Positions 9,198 through 17,665 of a DNA stretch of 47,070 nucleotides are shown here, piece by piece. The notes beneath the pieces were generated by a model. That model saw only the letters and a list, made by a program, of their open reading frames with translations. It was not told the origin of the DNA and ran no database searches. Source of the stretch: Puniceicoccaceae bacterium (lineage in GTDB: Bacteria; Verrucomicrobiota; Verrucomicrobiia; Opitutales; Opitutaceae); NCBI GenBank assembly GCA_007695295.1, contig REEB01000113.1, positions 1-47,070 of the forward strand, in the 5' to 3' direction. Numbering within the stretch: the first letter of the stretch is position 1; every line of letters starts with the position of its first letter. Made by a program: the position numbers and the translations under genes.

Positions 9198-10472
9198 TCA
9201 GAGCAGGCCGCGGCCGATTTTTTCCGCCTCCACCGCCCGAATCCACTCCCGCGCCTCTTCCTCGGTGCGCTCATAGCTCTCAGCCCGCCGAAAGGCCTGC
9301 TCCGACTCCTCCAGCCGCCCGCGCTCAAACTCGGCCAGCCCCCAGAGCAGAAACACGGCCCCCGGGTTCGAGATGTCCGTTTCGAAGTCCGGGGCGGCCG
9401 CCACCGCCTCCAGGGCCCGGACCGCCTCCTCCCACCCTTCCCGCTCAATCAGGAGTTGCGCCCGAGTCAGGTCCAGCACCGGCGAGGGTGCCAGAGACGT
9501 GGCCGCCTCGTAGGCCTCGATCGCCCGCCCCGTCTCCCGCGCCGCCATCCAGGCGTTGCCGAGGGCGCGAAGATTTTCGAAGGTTCGCTCCACGATGCCG
9601 CGCTCCATGCCCGCCGCCAGCGCCCGCGCCGCTTTGTACGGCACTTCCTGGTGGCCGTAGAGCTGGGCCAAGGTCCGGTACTCCTCCTCCCGGTCGAGCA
9701 ATCCACGGCGGTACGCGATCTCCAGGGCGGAGAGCGCTTCCGCCGGCTCCTCCAGCATCTGGTGCAGGGCGGAAAGGTTTTTCCAGTACTCCTTGTTGTC
9801 CGGCCAGTGCCGTGCCGCCCGCTGGAGCACTTCGATGCACTCCCGATGGTCGCGGAGCTCATAGTGCAGCGCGATGAGAAACTGATACCATGTCTCCCGC
9901 GGCTCCGAGGCATGATCGATCGCATAGCGAACCCGCGGCACCGCCTCGCGGTATTCATCCAGCTGCACATGGGCGGTCGCGGCCAGCACCGAAGCCTCCG
10001 GAGGCAAGGGCATTTCCAGGGTCGTTTCCCAAAGCCCGAAAAAATACAGACAACCCCGGAAGTCTTCCACCATCGCTTTAAGCTGGGTCACGAGATAGAG
10101 CACGTTGCGGGTCGAGCGCAGGGGTAGGATGTCGGGCCGCAGGGCCGCCAGGAAGTGCCGCAGGGCCTCCCGCTCCCGTCCCTGTTGCAGGAGGATGTTG
10201 CCGTAGGTCTGGTGCGCCACCGCCGTATCAAAGGCATGGCCCCGCGCCTGCTGCAGTAGGATGTCGAGTTGTTGCAACGCTCCCTCCACATCCTCGTCCT
10301 CCATCAGGCGCTGCACCCGGAAGAGCCGCTCATAGGTCCGCTCCTGCAGGAGCTGGCCCCGCTCTTTCTCCAGGTCCACGGTGATGCTTTCGTCCGCCCC
10401 GGCCGCCGGCACGCCGATGCCCAGCGCCACGGCCAGCGCGCATCCGAAAACGATCCATCTCGCTCCGTTCAT
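9198..10472 (-). CDS. TPR-repeat periplasmic protein of the TonB cluster
   Basis: The 424-residue protein has a cleavable signal peptide (residues 1-26, ending PAAGA before DESITVD). The rest is almost all alpha-helical tetratricopeptide-like repeats, for example HQTYGNILLQQGREREALRH, HVQLDEYREAVPRVRYAI and ALGNAWMAARETGRAIEAY. It probably forms a periplasmic scaffold. It is the last gene of the DUF3450-ExbB-ExbB-ExbD-TonB-TPR operon; its ATG shares one base with the tonB stop (TGATG). In marine gammaproteobacteria a TPR protein also closes related TonB2 clusters, so a role in TonB complex assembly is likely but inferred. Confidence 0.85.
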   Translation of the reverse strand: MNGARWIVFGCALAVALGIGVPAAGADESITVDLEKERGQLLQERTYERLFRVQRLMEDEDVEGALQQLDILLQQARGHAFDTAVAHQTYGNILLQQGREREALRHFLAALRPDILPLRSTRNVLYLVTQLKAMVEDFRGCLYFFGLWETTLEMPLPPEASVLAATAHVQLDEYREAVPRVRYAIDHASEPRETWYQFLIALHYELRDHRECIEVLQRAARHWPDNKEYWKNLSALHQMLEEPAEALSALEIAYRRGLLDREEEYRTLAQLYGHQEVPYKAARALAAGMERGIVERTFENLRALGNAWMAARETGRAIEAYEAATSLAPSPVLDLTRAQLLIEREGWEEAVRALEAVAAAPDFETDISNPGAVFLLWGLAEFERGRLEESEQAFRRAESYERTEEEAREWIRAVEAEKIGRGLL

Positions 10473-11092
10473 CAGTCTTCGAGGTTGAAAGTGAGTATCT
10501 GCTCGGCCCGCTGCGCCACCGCCACGCCGCCTTCGATTTTCGGCTGAAACCGCCAGCGCAGGATCGCCCGCAAAGCCGCCGATTCGAAAACCCCGCGCGG
10601 ACTCGACTCCAGCACCCGGGGCTGCTGCACCGTCCCCTCGGGGGTGATGGTGAAACCCACCCGCACCCAGCCTTCGATGCCCTGCACCGCCGCCTGCTGG
10701 GGATACTGGGGCGCCACCCGCACCAAGGGTATCAGGCCGGAGTCGCCCGATCCGCGCTGAACCCCGTAGCCACTGAAGACCGCCCCCCCGGTTCCGCGGA
10801 AGGATAGGTCGATGTTCGGCATTTCCATCCGCAGATCCTGCTGCTGCGGCGTTTCCGCGATGTCCACGTCGAGCTGCGGCGGAGGCGGTGTCTCCGGCGG
10901 CGGAGGCTTCTCCGGGATGCGCCGCTGGATGGTCTGCAAGGGGTCATCCCTCTGCAGGCGGATGAACTCGATCGGCTGCGGCGGGGTGATCTCGAGGGGA
11001 TCGCGACGATCCCCGCTCACCATCATCTGCATCGCCATGAAGAGGCCCAGCACCACGACCAGCGCACCGCAGAGAGATCCGATCAGTCGCAT
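10472..11092 (-). CDS. tonB: TonB-family energy transducer
   Basis: This 206-residue periplasm-spanning protein has an N-terminal transmembrane anchor (residues 3-25), a proline-rich spacer (RRIPEKPPPPETPPPPQLDV, residues 57-76), and a C-terminal TonB domain. In that domain, VAPQYPQQAAVQGIEGWVRV, FTITPEGTVQQPRVLESSP and ALRAILRWRFQPKIEGG are the canonical blocks. It transfers proton-motive energy from the ExbB/ExbD motor to outer-membrane receptors. At about 200 residues it is short, like TonB2-type proteins. exbD lies 14 bases upstream and the TPR gene overlaps downstream. No TonB-dependent receptor gene is in the window. Confidence 0.92.
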   Translation of the reverse strand: MRLIGSLCGALVVVLGLFMAMQMMVSGDRRDPLEITPPQPIEFIRLQRDDPLQTIQRRIPEKPPPPETPPPPQLDVDIAETPQQQDLRMEMPNIDLSFRGTGGAVFSGYGVQRGSGDSGLIPLVRVAPQYPQQAAVQGIEGWVRVGFTITPEGTVQQPRVLESSPRGVFESAALRAILRWRFQPKIEGGVAVAQRAEQILTFNLED

Positions 11093-11106
11093 GCCGTCTC
11101 CCGGGG

Positions 11107-11511
11107 TCAGTTGGTGACTTCGGCCGCGATCGAGATGTCAGTCGCTCCCGCCAGCCGGGCCTGGTCCATCACTTCCACGAAGATGCCGTTGCGGGAGTTG
11201 CGGTCGGCGATGATGACCACGCTGCCTTCCGGATTTTCCGCCCGCATGCGCTCCACATTCGCCCGCACCGCCCGGATGTCGATGCGCTGTTTGTCGATGA
11301 AGATCTCATCGTTGTCGCTGATCGCGATGAGGATGTTGCCGCGCTCCTTGCGCTCCGCGGTGGCCGCATCCGGCCGGTTCACATCGATGCCCGCCTCTTT
11401 CACGAAAGAGGCCGTCACGATGAAGAAAATCAGCATGATGAAGACGATGTCCAGCATCGGGGTGATATCGATGGCGGCGCCTTCGCCTTTGGTGCGGTGT
11501 TTGCGTCTCAT
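11107..11511 (-). CDS. exbD: ExbD/TolR family biopolymer transport protein
   Basis: The 134 residues have a short basic cytoplasmic tail (MRRKHRTKGEG), one transmembrane helix at about 17-37 containing the essential aspartate (Asp21 in IDITPMLDIVFIMLIFFI), and a periplasmic domain ending DISIAAEVTN. The membrane Asp carries protons through the ExbB/ExbD motor. It lies seven bases after the short exbB gene and 14 before tonB, all in one operon. Confidence 0.94.
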   Translation of the reverse strand: MRRKHRTKGEGAAIDITPMLDIVFIMLIFFIVTASFVKEAGIDVNRPDAATAERKERGNILIAISDNDEIFIDKQRIDIRAVRANVERMRAENPEGSVVIIADRNSRNGIFVEVMDQARLAGATDISIAAEVTN

Positions 11512-11518
11512 GGGTTCT

Positions 11519-12040
11519 TCAATAGTGCCGCATGCGGTCGGCGAGTTGGTGCGTTCGCAGTTCAGCCTGTTTTTCCAGCCAAGAGATGAAGGAGAGCCCG
11601 GAGATCGCCACCACGAGGCCGGCCATCGTGGGAAGCGTCGCCCGGGAGATGCCCTCGGCCATCCCGCGTGCGTTGCCGGTGCCGTGAAAGGCCATCACGT
11701 CGAAGACCTGGATCATACCGGTCACTGTGCCCAGGATACCCAGCAGCGGGCAGAGCGCAACCAGCGTCCGGGCCAGGAGCAGAAAACGCCGAAACTGGTG
11801 TCCCGCCTCCGCCAACAGCGCCACCCGGATGCAACGCGCATACCACGAAGTCCGGTCCTCCCGCTGGTGCCAGATCTGCGCCAGCCGCTCCAGCACCGCC
11901 GGTGTCCCCACCCGCAGATACCAGCATCGCTCCAGCAGCAGCGTCCACAGGCAGACCGCGACCACGAAGATCGCCACCAGCACGACGCCGCCGGTTTCCA
12001 GAAAATCCCGCAGAGCCGCCAATGGACCGGGCAGCATCAT
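11519..12040 (-). CDS. exbB: MotA/TolQ/ExbB proton channel family protein (short ExbB)
   Basis: The 173 residues hold three transmembrane helices: about 17-36 (GGVVLVAIFVVAVCLWTLLL), about 88-110 with LVALCPLLGILGTVTGMIQV, and about 128-150 after the GTGNARGMAEGISRATLPTM motif. LLGILGTVTGM and GISRATLPTMAGL are the conserved MotA/TolQ/ExbB channel signatures. It is the stator partner of ExbD. Its ATG overlaps the stop of the longer ExbB-like gene by four bases, so the two channel paralogues are probably made together. Confidence 0.93.
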   Translation of the reverse strand: MMLPGPLAALRDFLETGGVVLVAIFVVAVCLWTLLLERCWYLRVGTPAVLERLAQIWHQREDRTSWYARCIRVALLAEAGHQFRRFLLLARTLVALCPLLGILGTVTGMIQVFDVMAFHGTGNARGMAEGISRATLPTMAGLVVAISGLSFISWLEKQAELRTHQLADRMRHY

Positions 12041-13428
12041 GCCGTCTGCCCCTTTCGCTCCGCGATTTCAGCCACGTAACCCGCACTCTGTTCGTCCAGG
12101 ATCTGGACCAGTCGATCACTCTTTCCGCTCAAGATGCTGTGCAGCAGGACCAGCGGGATCGCCGTCGCCAGCCCCAGGACCGTGGTTACCAGAGCCTGTG
12201 AAATTCCGCCCGCCATCAGCTTGGGATCCCCGGTGCCGAAGAGGGTGATGGCCTGGAAGGTGATGATCATGCCGATCACAGTGCCGAGAAGCCCGAGCAA
12301 CGGTGCGACCGCGGCGAGGATTTTGATCGCCCCGAGGCCGCGCTCCAGCTTGGGCGTGTCTTTCAAAATGGCTTCATCCAACCGCAGCTCCAAGGTCTCG
12401 ACGTCGTCGTTCCTGTTGGCCAGGTAAACCTGCATGATCCGGCCGAGGGGATTGTCCGCCGCAGGCTCGGCGCTGCGGAGCTGGCGCTGCATTCTCCTCC
12501 CCACCAGCCCGAGGAAGATGAACCGCTCCAGGCAGATGAGCAGGCCAATCGGCATGATGACCAGTAGGATGATGTAGCCCACCAGGCCGCCCTGGCGGAT
12601 GCGTTCGATCAGGCTCGGGGTCTGCACGATGAGACCGAGGATCGCCCCCCGCGAGGGGTCCAGCGCCATCGGCGCGAATCCCGCCTCCGCCCGCTGCAGA
12701 TCGCGGGCCAGGCTGCGATAACGCGCGGCCGGCTGGCGCGTGAGCTCGAAGAGCTGACCGCTCTCGGGCAGGTAGCGGAGAAACTTGCCGTCCGCCACTG
12801 CGTTGAACACCCCCACCCGGGTCACGTCCGTTCGGTAGATCCCGCCCGCCGGGGAAACCACTTCGGCCGGGAAGGTCGCCACCCGCCCGGTCTCGCGCAT
12901 TTCGCGCAGGAGTTCGAACCAGAGCCGCTCGAGCTGGGAAATCGCCGGCAGCCGCTGGCTCTCCGCCAGTCCCGCCACAAAGGGGGATCGGCCCGGGATT
13001 TGGGCCGACACCAGCGAAGCATCAAACACCCCGCGGGCATCGCCGGACACTTGCCGCACCGCGCCGAACATTTCACCCATCGTGCCCATCCGCTGGGCCA
13101 GGGTGGTTTCCAGCTCCGCGAGCAGGTTTTCGTTGGCATCAAAGGTCTCCCGCAGCTCGTCGGCCCGGCGCTCCTCCGCCGCCAGCATCGCCCGGGCCTC
13201 CTCCAGCAGCTCGCGCTGGCGGTCCCGCGCAGCCAAGAAGGCTTGTTCGCGTTCCCGATTGATCCGCTGCTCGGTGGCGCGCAGGTCGCGGACCTGCTCA
13301 AGAAGCTCCTCCAGGGTGTCGGGCCGCGGCAGGGCGGTGGCTTCAGCGGTGCGGGGCTGCTCTTGTCCATGCCCGAGGGTGGCGGCCAGGGCCAGGGCCA
13401 CGATCATTCCGAATAGTTTCTTCTTCAT
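12037..13428 (-). CDS. long ExbB-like protein with periplasmic coiled coil (TtpC type)
   Basis: The 463 residues start with a signal peptide (MKKKLFGMIVALALAATLGHG). A long helical coiled-coil region follows (about 35-130), then a periplasmic region. The C-terminal MotA/TolQ/ExbB domain has transmembrane segments near 272-295 (GLVGYIILLVIMPIGLLICL) and near 360-430, with PLLGLLGTVIGMI and GGISQALVTTVLGLATAIPL. A paralogue of the next gene with an N-terminal extension, in this gene order, is the TtpC arrangement of Vibrio TonB2 systems. ATG at 13428 is chosen over upstream starts because the signal peptide begins there and it overlaps the DUF3450 stop by four bases. Confidence 0.85.
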   Translation of the reverse strand: MKKKLFGMIVALALAATLGHGQEQPRTAEATALPRPDTLEELLEQVRDLRATEQRINREREQAFLAARDRQRELLEEARAMLAAEERRADELRETFDANENLLAELETTLAQRMGTMGEMFGAVRQVSGDARGVFDASLVSAQIPGRSPFVAGLAESQRLPAISQLERLWFELLREMRETGRVATFPAEVVSPAGGIYRTDVTRVGVFNAVADGKFLRYLPESGQLFELTRQPAARYRSLARDLQRAEAGFAPMALDPSRGAILGLIVQTPSLIERIRQGGLVGYIILLVIMPIGLLICLERFIFLGLVGRRMQRQLRSAEPAADNPLGRIMQVYLANRNDDVETLELRLDEAILKDTPKLERGLGAIKILAAVAPLLGLLGTVIGMIITFQAITLFGTGDPKLMAGGISQALVTTVLGLATAIPLVLLHSILSGKSDRLVQILDEQSAGYVAEIAERKGQTA

Positions 13429-14201
13429 GGCCGCAGGACCTCCGGAGCCGGCACCGGCAGTTGAATCAGGTCGGGCGCCATCTGGCGGCGCGCGATCTGC
13501 AGGCCGCTGCGAATGGGCAGCTTGTAGCGGGCGGGAAGCGTCTCCCAGCGGCGCGCTTCCTGGTTCCAAACACCGATCTCATCGCCGTCGAGAGTCCGAT
13601 AATAAAGCCCGACCCGCCCGAAACGCAGGAAATCGACCGTCCGATTGCGGCCGCCGGTGTTCAGTTCGTCCCGGTAAGCCTCGATCGTGCGCCCATACTC
13701 CATCTCCACCTGGTAGGCCTCCAGCACCCGGCGGAATTTCTCCGCATTGGTCACATCCGCCCGGTCCATCATCTCCTGCAGGCCTTCCAGCCGGCGGCTC
13801 CGCTCCCCGGGAAGAAAGGGCACATCCAGACGGACGAAGTTCTCCAAGGTGTCGATCATCCGCAGCATCAGCGGCACGACTTCCTGGTTGGTCACTTCCA
13901 ACTGGTCGAGCTGTTCGTGGATGGAGTCGATCTCCTTCTGCTGGGAAGCGATGATCCGCTCAATCTGCGCGTTGTAGGTCCGCAGGCTCTCCACTCGGCG
14001 CATGACCGTGCGGTACTCCGCAAGGAGGCGGTCGGTCTCTTCCGAGAGCGTATCCACCACCTGTTGCGAGCGCGCGGAGACTTCGTTGGTCTCGGCCTGG
14101 AACTGGATCACAGGGTCGAGGGGCGACTCCGCCGCCAGGAAGCCGGACAAAACCGGCCAAACCAGAAGCGGCGGCACAAGGAACACTAAACGTTTCGGCA
14201 T
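13425..14201 (-). CDS. DUF3450 family periplasmic protein
   Basis: This is a 258-residue exported protein: signal peptide MPKRLVFLVPPLLVWPVLSG through about residue 24, then a long coiled coil (about 35-120, including VDTLSEETDRLLAEYRTVMR) and a C-terminal domain with FLRFGRVGLYYRTLDGDEIG. This combination is typical of DUF3450, regularly the first gene of TonB2-type operons. Its molecular role is unknown; coiled-coil length suggests it bridges periplasmic components. ATG at 14201 gives the signal peptide directly; longer in-frame starts are Pro/Arg-rich and unlikely. No strong ribosome-binding site or promoter is visible in the 200 bases upstream. Confidence 0.85.
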   Translation of the reverse strand: MPKRLVFLVPPLLVWPVLSGFLAAESPLDPVIQFQAETNEVSARSQQVVDTLSEETDRLLAEYRTVMRRVESLRTYNAQIERIIASQQKEIDSIHEQLDQLEVTNQEVVPLMLRMIDTLENFVRLDVPFLPGERSRRLEGLQEMMDRADVTNAEKFRRVLEAYQVEMEYGRTIEAYRDELNTGGRNRTVDFLRFGRVGLYYRTLDGDEIGVWNQEARRWETLPARYKLPIRSGLQIARRQMAPDLIQLPVPAPEVLRP

Positions 14202-14403
14202 GAAAGGGTCGGGGACTGGCGGTGAAGGCACCGGGCAAACCGGAGGCTTCCGGGAGCGGCGCACCGGGTCGGAAGGTCCGTCCGGGGCCGCCATGGCCAT
14301 GGCAATGGGGAGCAAAGTTCATGCCGGCTGGCAACGAAAATTCCGCTCCACCAACCGCCCGGACAGCCATTTTTAATCCTCGGTTCCTTCCCGCATTTAC
14401 CTT

Positions 14404-14436
14404 GGAAAAAGCCGCCGATCCCCCGAATTCCGGCGG
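14404..14436 (-). terminator. rho-independent terminator after oleD
   Basis: On the minus strand CCGCCG (14436-14431) and CGGCGG (14417-14412) form a 6-bp G/C stem with a 13-base loop, followed by CTTTTTCC. It starts 21 bases after the oleD stop codon, the right place to end the long minus-strand run. The loop is rather large, so efficiency is uncertain. Confidence 0.5.
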
Positions 14437-14442
14437 GGTTCA

Positions 14443-14461
14443 GTATCCTTTTTACAACTAC
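14443..14461. repeat. GTATY-N9-RATAC dyad, one-mismatch copy (14443)
   Basis: It reads GTATCCTTTTTACAACTAC: left half exact, right half CTAC instead of ATAC. It overlaps the oleD stop codon and lies seven bases from the terminator stem. It is a member of the dispersed family described in the findings. Confidence 0.4.
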
Positions 14462-15495
14462 ATTTCGTCGGGCCAGCCGGCCGTGAGCGTTTTCAGTCCC
14501 TCGGCCATGGTCACCCGCGGGCGGTAGCCCAGACAGCGCTCCGCGGCGGTGATCGAAAACCAGTGATCCTTGGCCAGCTCGGCGGCCACGAAGCGGGTCA
14601 TCGGCGGCTCCCCGCGCAGGCGCAGGACGGCCCAGACCGCCTCCGCCGCCGCGCCGATCCGCCGCGCCGCCTTCAGCGTCAGGCGCCGCGTCACCGGCGG
14701 CAGGCCCGCCCGCGGAAGCAGGTCGTTGATCCACTCCCAGAGCACCACCGGCTCCCCGTTGGTGATGAAAAAGGCTTTCCCTCCGGGGTGATCGTCGCCG
14801 GGCGGACGGTCCAGCGCGGTCTCCGCAAGGAGATGGGCATCGACGGCGTTGTCGATGTAGGTGAGGTCGACCCGGTTTTTCCCCTCCCCCACGATCCGCA
14901 GGCGGCCTTTCCGCGCCCGCTCCAGCACCCGCGGCACCAGGTGCGGATCGCCCGGCCCCCAGATCAGGTGCGGGCGCAGCGCCACCGTCCGGAGGTGACC
15001 GGGAGGCACGTCGTCCGCCTCCCGCACCATCCGCTCGGCCCGGGCTTTGGTCGCGGGATAATGGCAGGGAAAGTCCTTTCCATAAGGCAGGGTCTCGTCC
15101 GACCCGGAGAGGTCGCGGCCGTTGAAGACCACGCTCGGCGTACTCGTGTAAACCAAGCGCCGGACCAGAAAATCGCGGCAGCCGTTCAACACCGCCAGGG
15201 TCCCCTCCACGTTGACTTTGCGGTACTCCGCCGCCGATCCCCAGACCCCGACTTTGGCCGCAGTGTGAAAGACCGTCTCCATGCCTTCGCAGGCCGCCCG
15301 CACCGCGGCGGTCTCGGTCAGGTCGGCCCGCACCAGCTCCACCCCCAGGGCCGTCAGCTCCGGCACCTCCCGCCGCACCAGCGCCCGCACCGGCCGCCCG
15401 GCCGCCATCAGCCGCCGCACCAGCCGGCACCCGAGAAATCCAGTCGCCCCGGTCACCAGCACGGGTCCGGTCAATTGCTCCACAGAGGTGTTCAT
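14458..15495 (-). CDS. oleD: OleD-type NAD(P)H-dependent 2-alkyl-3-oxoalkanoate reductase
   Basis: OleD reduces the 2-alkyl-3-ketoacid made by OleA to the hydroxyacid used by OleC in long-chain olefin synthesis. The 345-residue protein has the nucleotide-binding VLVTGATGFLGCRLVRRL (residues 13-30), the OleD block YTSTPSVVFNGRDLSGSDE and the catalytic Tyr-Lys of HYPATKARAE. It belongs to the 3-beta-hydroxysteroid dehydrogenase/extended SDR group. Its ATG overlaps the oleC stop by four bases. Linkage with an OleC-type ligase makes OleD more likely than a generic sterol dehydrogenase. The last codon and stop are touched by a GTAT/ATAC dyad. Confidence 0.85.
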   Translation of the reverse strand: MNTSVEQLTGPVLVTGATGFLGCRLVRRLMAAGRPVRALVRREVPELTALGVELVRADLTETAAVRAACEGMETVFHTAAKVGVWGSAAEYRKVNVEGTLAVLNGCRDFLVRRLVYTSTPSVVFNGRDLSGSDETLPYGKDFPCHYPATKARAERMVREADDVPPGHLRTVALRPHLIWGPGDPHLVPRVLERARKGRLRIVGEGKNRVDLTYIDNAVDAHLLAETALDRPPGDDHPGGKAFFITNGEPVVLWEWINDLLPRAGLPPVTRRLTLKAARRIGAAAEAVWAVLRLRGEPPMTRFVAAELAKDHWFSITAAERCLGYRPRVTMAEGLKTLTAGWPDEM

Positions 15496-17186
15496 GACAC
15501 TTCCAACGGGGTTTTCCCAGCCAGTCGGCGCGCCAGGGCCAGGCGGTGGATTTTGGCATTGTGGCGCACGTCCACGGGAAAAGAGCGCACAAAGAAAAAC
15601 CGGCGAATCGGCTCGGTCTGCGGCTGTTGCCGCCCCAACGCCCGCAGCTCCCCGGCCAAGCCCAGCCGTCCCGTTCGCCAACGGGGATGGTGGCCGCGCT
15701 CCGGCTCCACCGCCAGCACCGGATGCAGCCGCCCTGCCGCATCGCTCCAGCCGATCAGGGCCGTCCGCGCCACCGCCGGGTGCGGATTGAACACCGCCTC
15801 GCAGCAATCGGTGTGAAAAACCGCGCCTTCCGCCTCGACCGCCTCCACCAGCCGCCCGCAGAACCAAAGGCGGCCGTTCTCATCCAGCCGCCCGAGATCC
15901 CCCATCCGGTGCCACACCTCCTCTCCGTCCATGATCTTGGCCCGCGCCGTCGCCTCCGGCAGCCGGTCATAGCTCCGCGTCACCGAAGGGCCGTGCACCA
16001 CCACTTCCCCCACTTCCCCGGCGGGCAGCACCCGCGCTTCGTTCCAGCTCGGCAAGGGATCGCGGCTGGCCGCCACGATCCGCACCCGCACCCCCTCCAG
16101 GGGCCGGCCCACGCAGGTTCCACGGCCCGCCAGCGTCGCCGCCGCCGTCTCCCCCAAAACTTCCGCCGCCTCGATCGTCGAAACGGGCAGCACTTCCGTC
16201 GCCCCGTAGGGCGAGTGCAGCTCCGCCTTCGGAAAGACCTCCCGCATCACGGCCATCAGCCCCGGCGGCACCGGCGCCCCCGCCATCAGGATCCGCCGCA
16301 CCCCCTCGAAACGCTCCCCGCGCACCCGCGCCGCCGCCGCGATTTTCCGCCACAAGGTCGGCGATCCGAAACTGTTCGTCACCCCGAACTGCCGGATCGC
16401 CCCCAGGATGTTCTCCGGCCGCACCGTCGCCGGCCGGCTCGGATTGATCTCCGGCACCACTGTGGTCATGCCAAGCGCCGGATTGAAGAGCGCAAACACC
16501 GGCAGCATCGGCAGGTCCACTTCGCCGGGCTCGATCCGGTAGGCCTCCCGGATCATCCGCACCTGCGCCTCAAACATGCCATGGGTATAGACGACTCCTT
16601 TGGCCGGGCCGGTCGAGCCGGAGGTGAACAGGACCGCCGCCGTCTCGTCCGCCCGGGTCGGCGCGGGAGCGAAGGGCGCCGGGCGATTAGTATCCAAATC
16701 TGAAATACGCTCGCCGCCGCCCACCCGCACCATCCCGGCGAGACCGGCAAAGCTCCGCCGGAAGAGGCGAGCCAGCACCACCGCCGGCCGAATCCCAACC
16801 AAAAACTCGGGGCCCGTGCGCCGCACCGATCGCAGAAAACCCCGCAGCCCCATCCCGGGATCGATCACCACCGGCACCGCCCCGGTTTTAAAGAGCGCAA
16901 AGCAGAGTGCTATCAACGGCAGCCCCGGCCGCACCATCAGCAGCACCCGGCTGCTCCGCCGGATCCCGGCCGCCTCCAGCCGCCACGCCCAAGCATCCGC
17001 CTCCGCATCCAGCTCCGCAAAACTTAGGTCGAGCGTGCGGATCACCCCACCTGGGCCGCGCCCGCTGGGTACCCGCAAGGCAAGGTTTGCGGGCTGCTCG
17101 CCGGCCACTCGCGGCAGATGCCGGGAGATGTTCGCTGTCTCCCGGGTGCCGGGACCTGCGTCGGACGCGGCGAGCGCTGCGGCCAA
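15492..17186 (-). CDS. oleC: OleC-type AMP-dependent beta-lactone synthetase
   Basis: OleC belongs to the acyl-CoA ligase fold and converts the OleD product to a beta-lactone, which OleB decarboxylates to an alkene. The 564 residues show VPVVIDPGMG (OleC-typical, near 110), the phosphate loop TSGSTGPAKGVVYTHG (near 190), PYGATEVLPVST (near 335) and GDLGRLDENGRLWFCGR (near 425). The start is TTG at 17186, with AGGGGGC about six bases upstream. It begins 10 bases after the small lipoprotein gene. oleA and oleB are absent from the window. One exact GTAT/ATAC dyad lies inside. Confidence 0.87.
   Translation of the reverse strand: MAAALAASDAGPGTRETANISRHLPRVAGEQPANLALRVPSGRGPGGVIRTLDLSFAELDAEADAWAWRLEAAGIRRSSRVLLMVRPGLPLIALCFALFKTGAVPVVIDPGMGLRGFLRSVRRTGPEFLVGIRPAVVLARLFRRSFAGLAGMVRVGGGERISDLDTNRPAPFAPAPTRADETAAVLFTSGSTGPAKGVVYTHGMFEAQVRMIREAYRIEPGEVDLPMLPVFALFNPALGMTTVVPEINPSRPATVRPENILGAIRQFGVTNSFGSPTLWRKIAAAARVRGERFEGVRRILMAGAPVPPGLMAVMREVFPKAELHSPYGATEVLPVSTIEAAEVLGETAAATLAGRGTCVGRPLEGVRVRIVAASRDPLPSWNEARVLPAGEVGEVVVHGPSVTRSYDRLPEATARAKIMDGEEVWHRMGDLGRLDENGRLWFCGRLVEAVEAEGAVFHTDCCEAVFNPHPAVARTALIGWSDAAGRLHPVLAVEPERGHHPRWRTGRLGLAGELRALGRQQPQTEPIRRFFFVRSFPVDVRHNAKIHRLALARRLAGKTPLEVS
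16690..16708. repeat. GTATY-N9-RATAC dyad, exact copy (16690)
   Basis: It reads GTATCCAAATCTGAAATAC inside oleC. Both half-sites are exact. On the coding strand it uses TCA, TTG and ACT where the gene otherwise favours G/C-ending codons. Confidence 0.6.
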
Positions 17187-17196
17187 ATCCGGCCCC

Positions 17197-17463
17197 CTAC
17201 TGGTCGATAATCGTGATCAGCCCCCAGAAGAGGCTGAGTTCGTTGCCCGTGAAGTCGGTCCCCGGATTCACCTCCGAAACCTTCAACCCGATCGTATTCG
17301 GCGGGAGCTGGCGGTAGGAGGCCTCCCGGGTCTCGATCAGCCCGCCAAGGATGGTGGTATGGCGTTTGGCTGCCGCGGGGTGGGACTTGCAGCCAGCCAA
17401 AAAAACGGCGGCGAGAAGGAGTGCGGGGAGCAACAGGGAAGCAAGGAGGCGCTTTGGTTTCAT
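17197..17463 (-). CDS. small lipoprotein, function unknown
   Basis: The 88 residues open with a type II signal peptide: basic MKPKRLL, hydrophobic core, lipobox LAGC with Cys25 as the lipidated residue. The mature part, about 64 residues with ETREASYRQLPPNTIGLKVS and ending LSLFWGLITIIDQ, resembles nothing I can name. It precedes oleC by 10 bases, so it is probably co-transcribed, but a link to olefin synthesis is not shown. About 200 bases separate it from the FkbM gene; I see nothing definite in them. Confidence 0.75.
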   Translation of the reverse strand: MKPKRLLASLLLPALLLAAVFLAGCKSHPAAAKRHTTILGGLIETREASYRQLPPNTIGLKVSEVNPGTDFTGNELSLFWGLITIIDQ

Positions 17464-17665
17464 GTGTGATCAGGGGATGACAAACCTCAACAAATCCACC
17501 CCACCGCCCCGATTCAAGTGGAAAAACCACGCCGCCGCCAACCCCGGCCCCGCAATCGGCCCAGTCCGGTCACTCCGTGCCCGCGAAACAGCTTTGCTTC
17601 GGTTCGCTCCGCGCCCGCTCCCACTCCGCGACCGAGGGGTCGTCCCTCGTGCCTCGGAAACAATT

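Noticed and set aside
13429-13569. A longer start for the long ExbB gene
   Set aside because: The extra 47 residues are Pro/Ala/Arg-rich and would bury the signal peptide.
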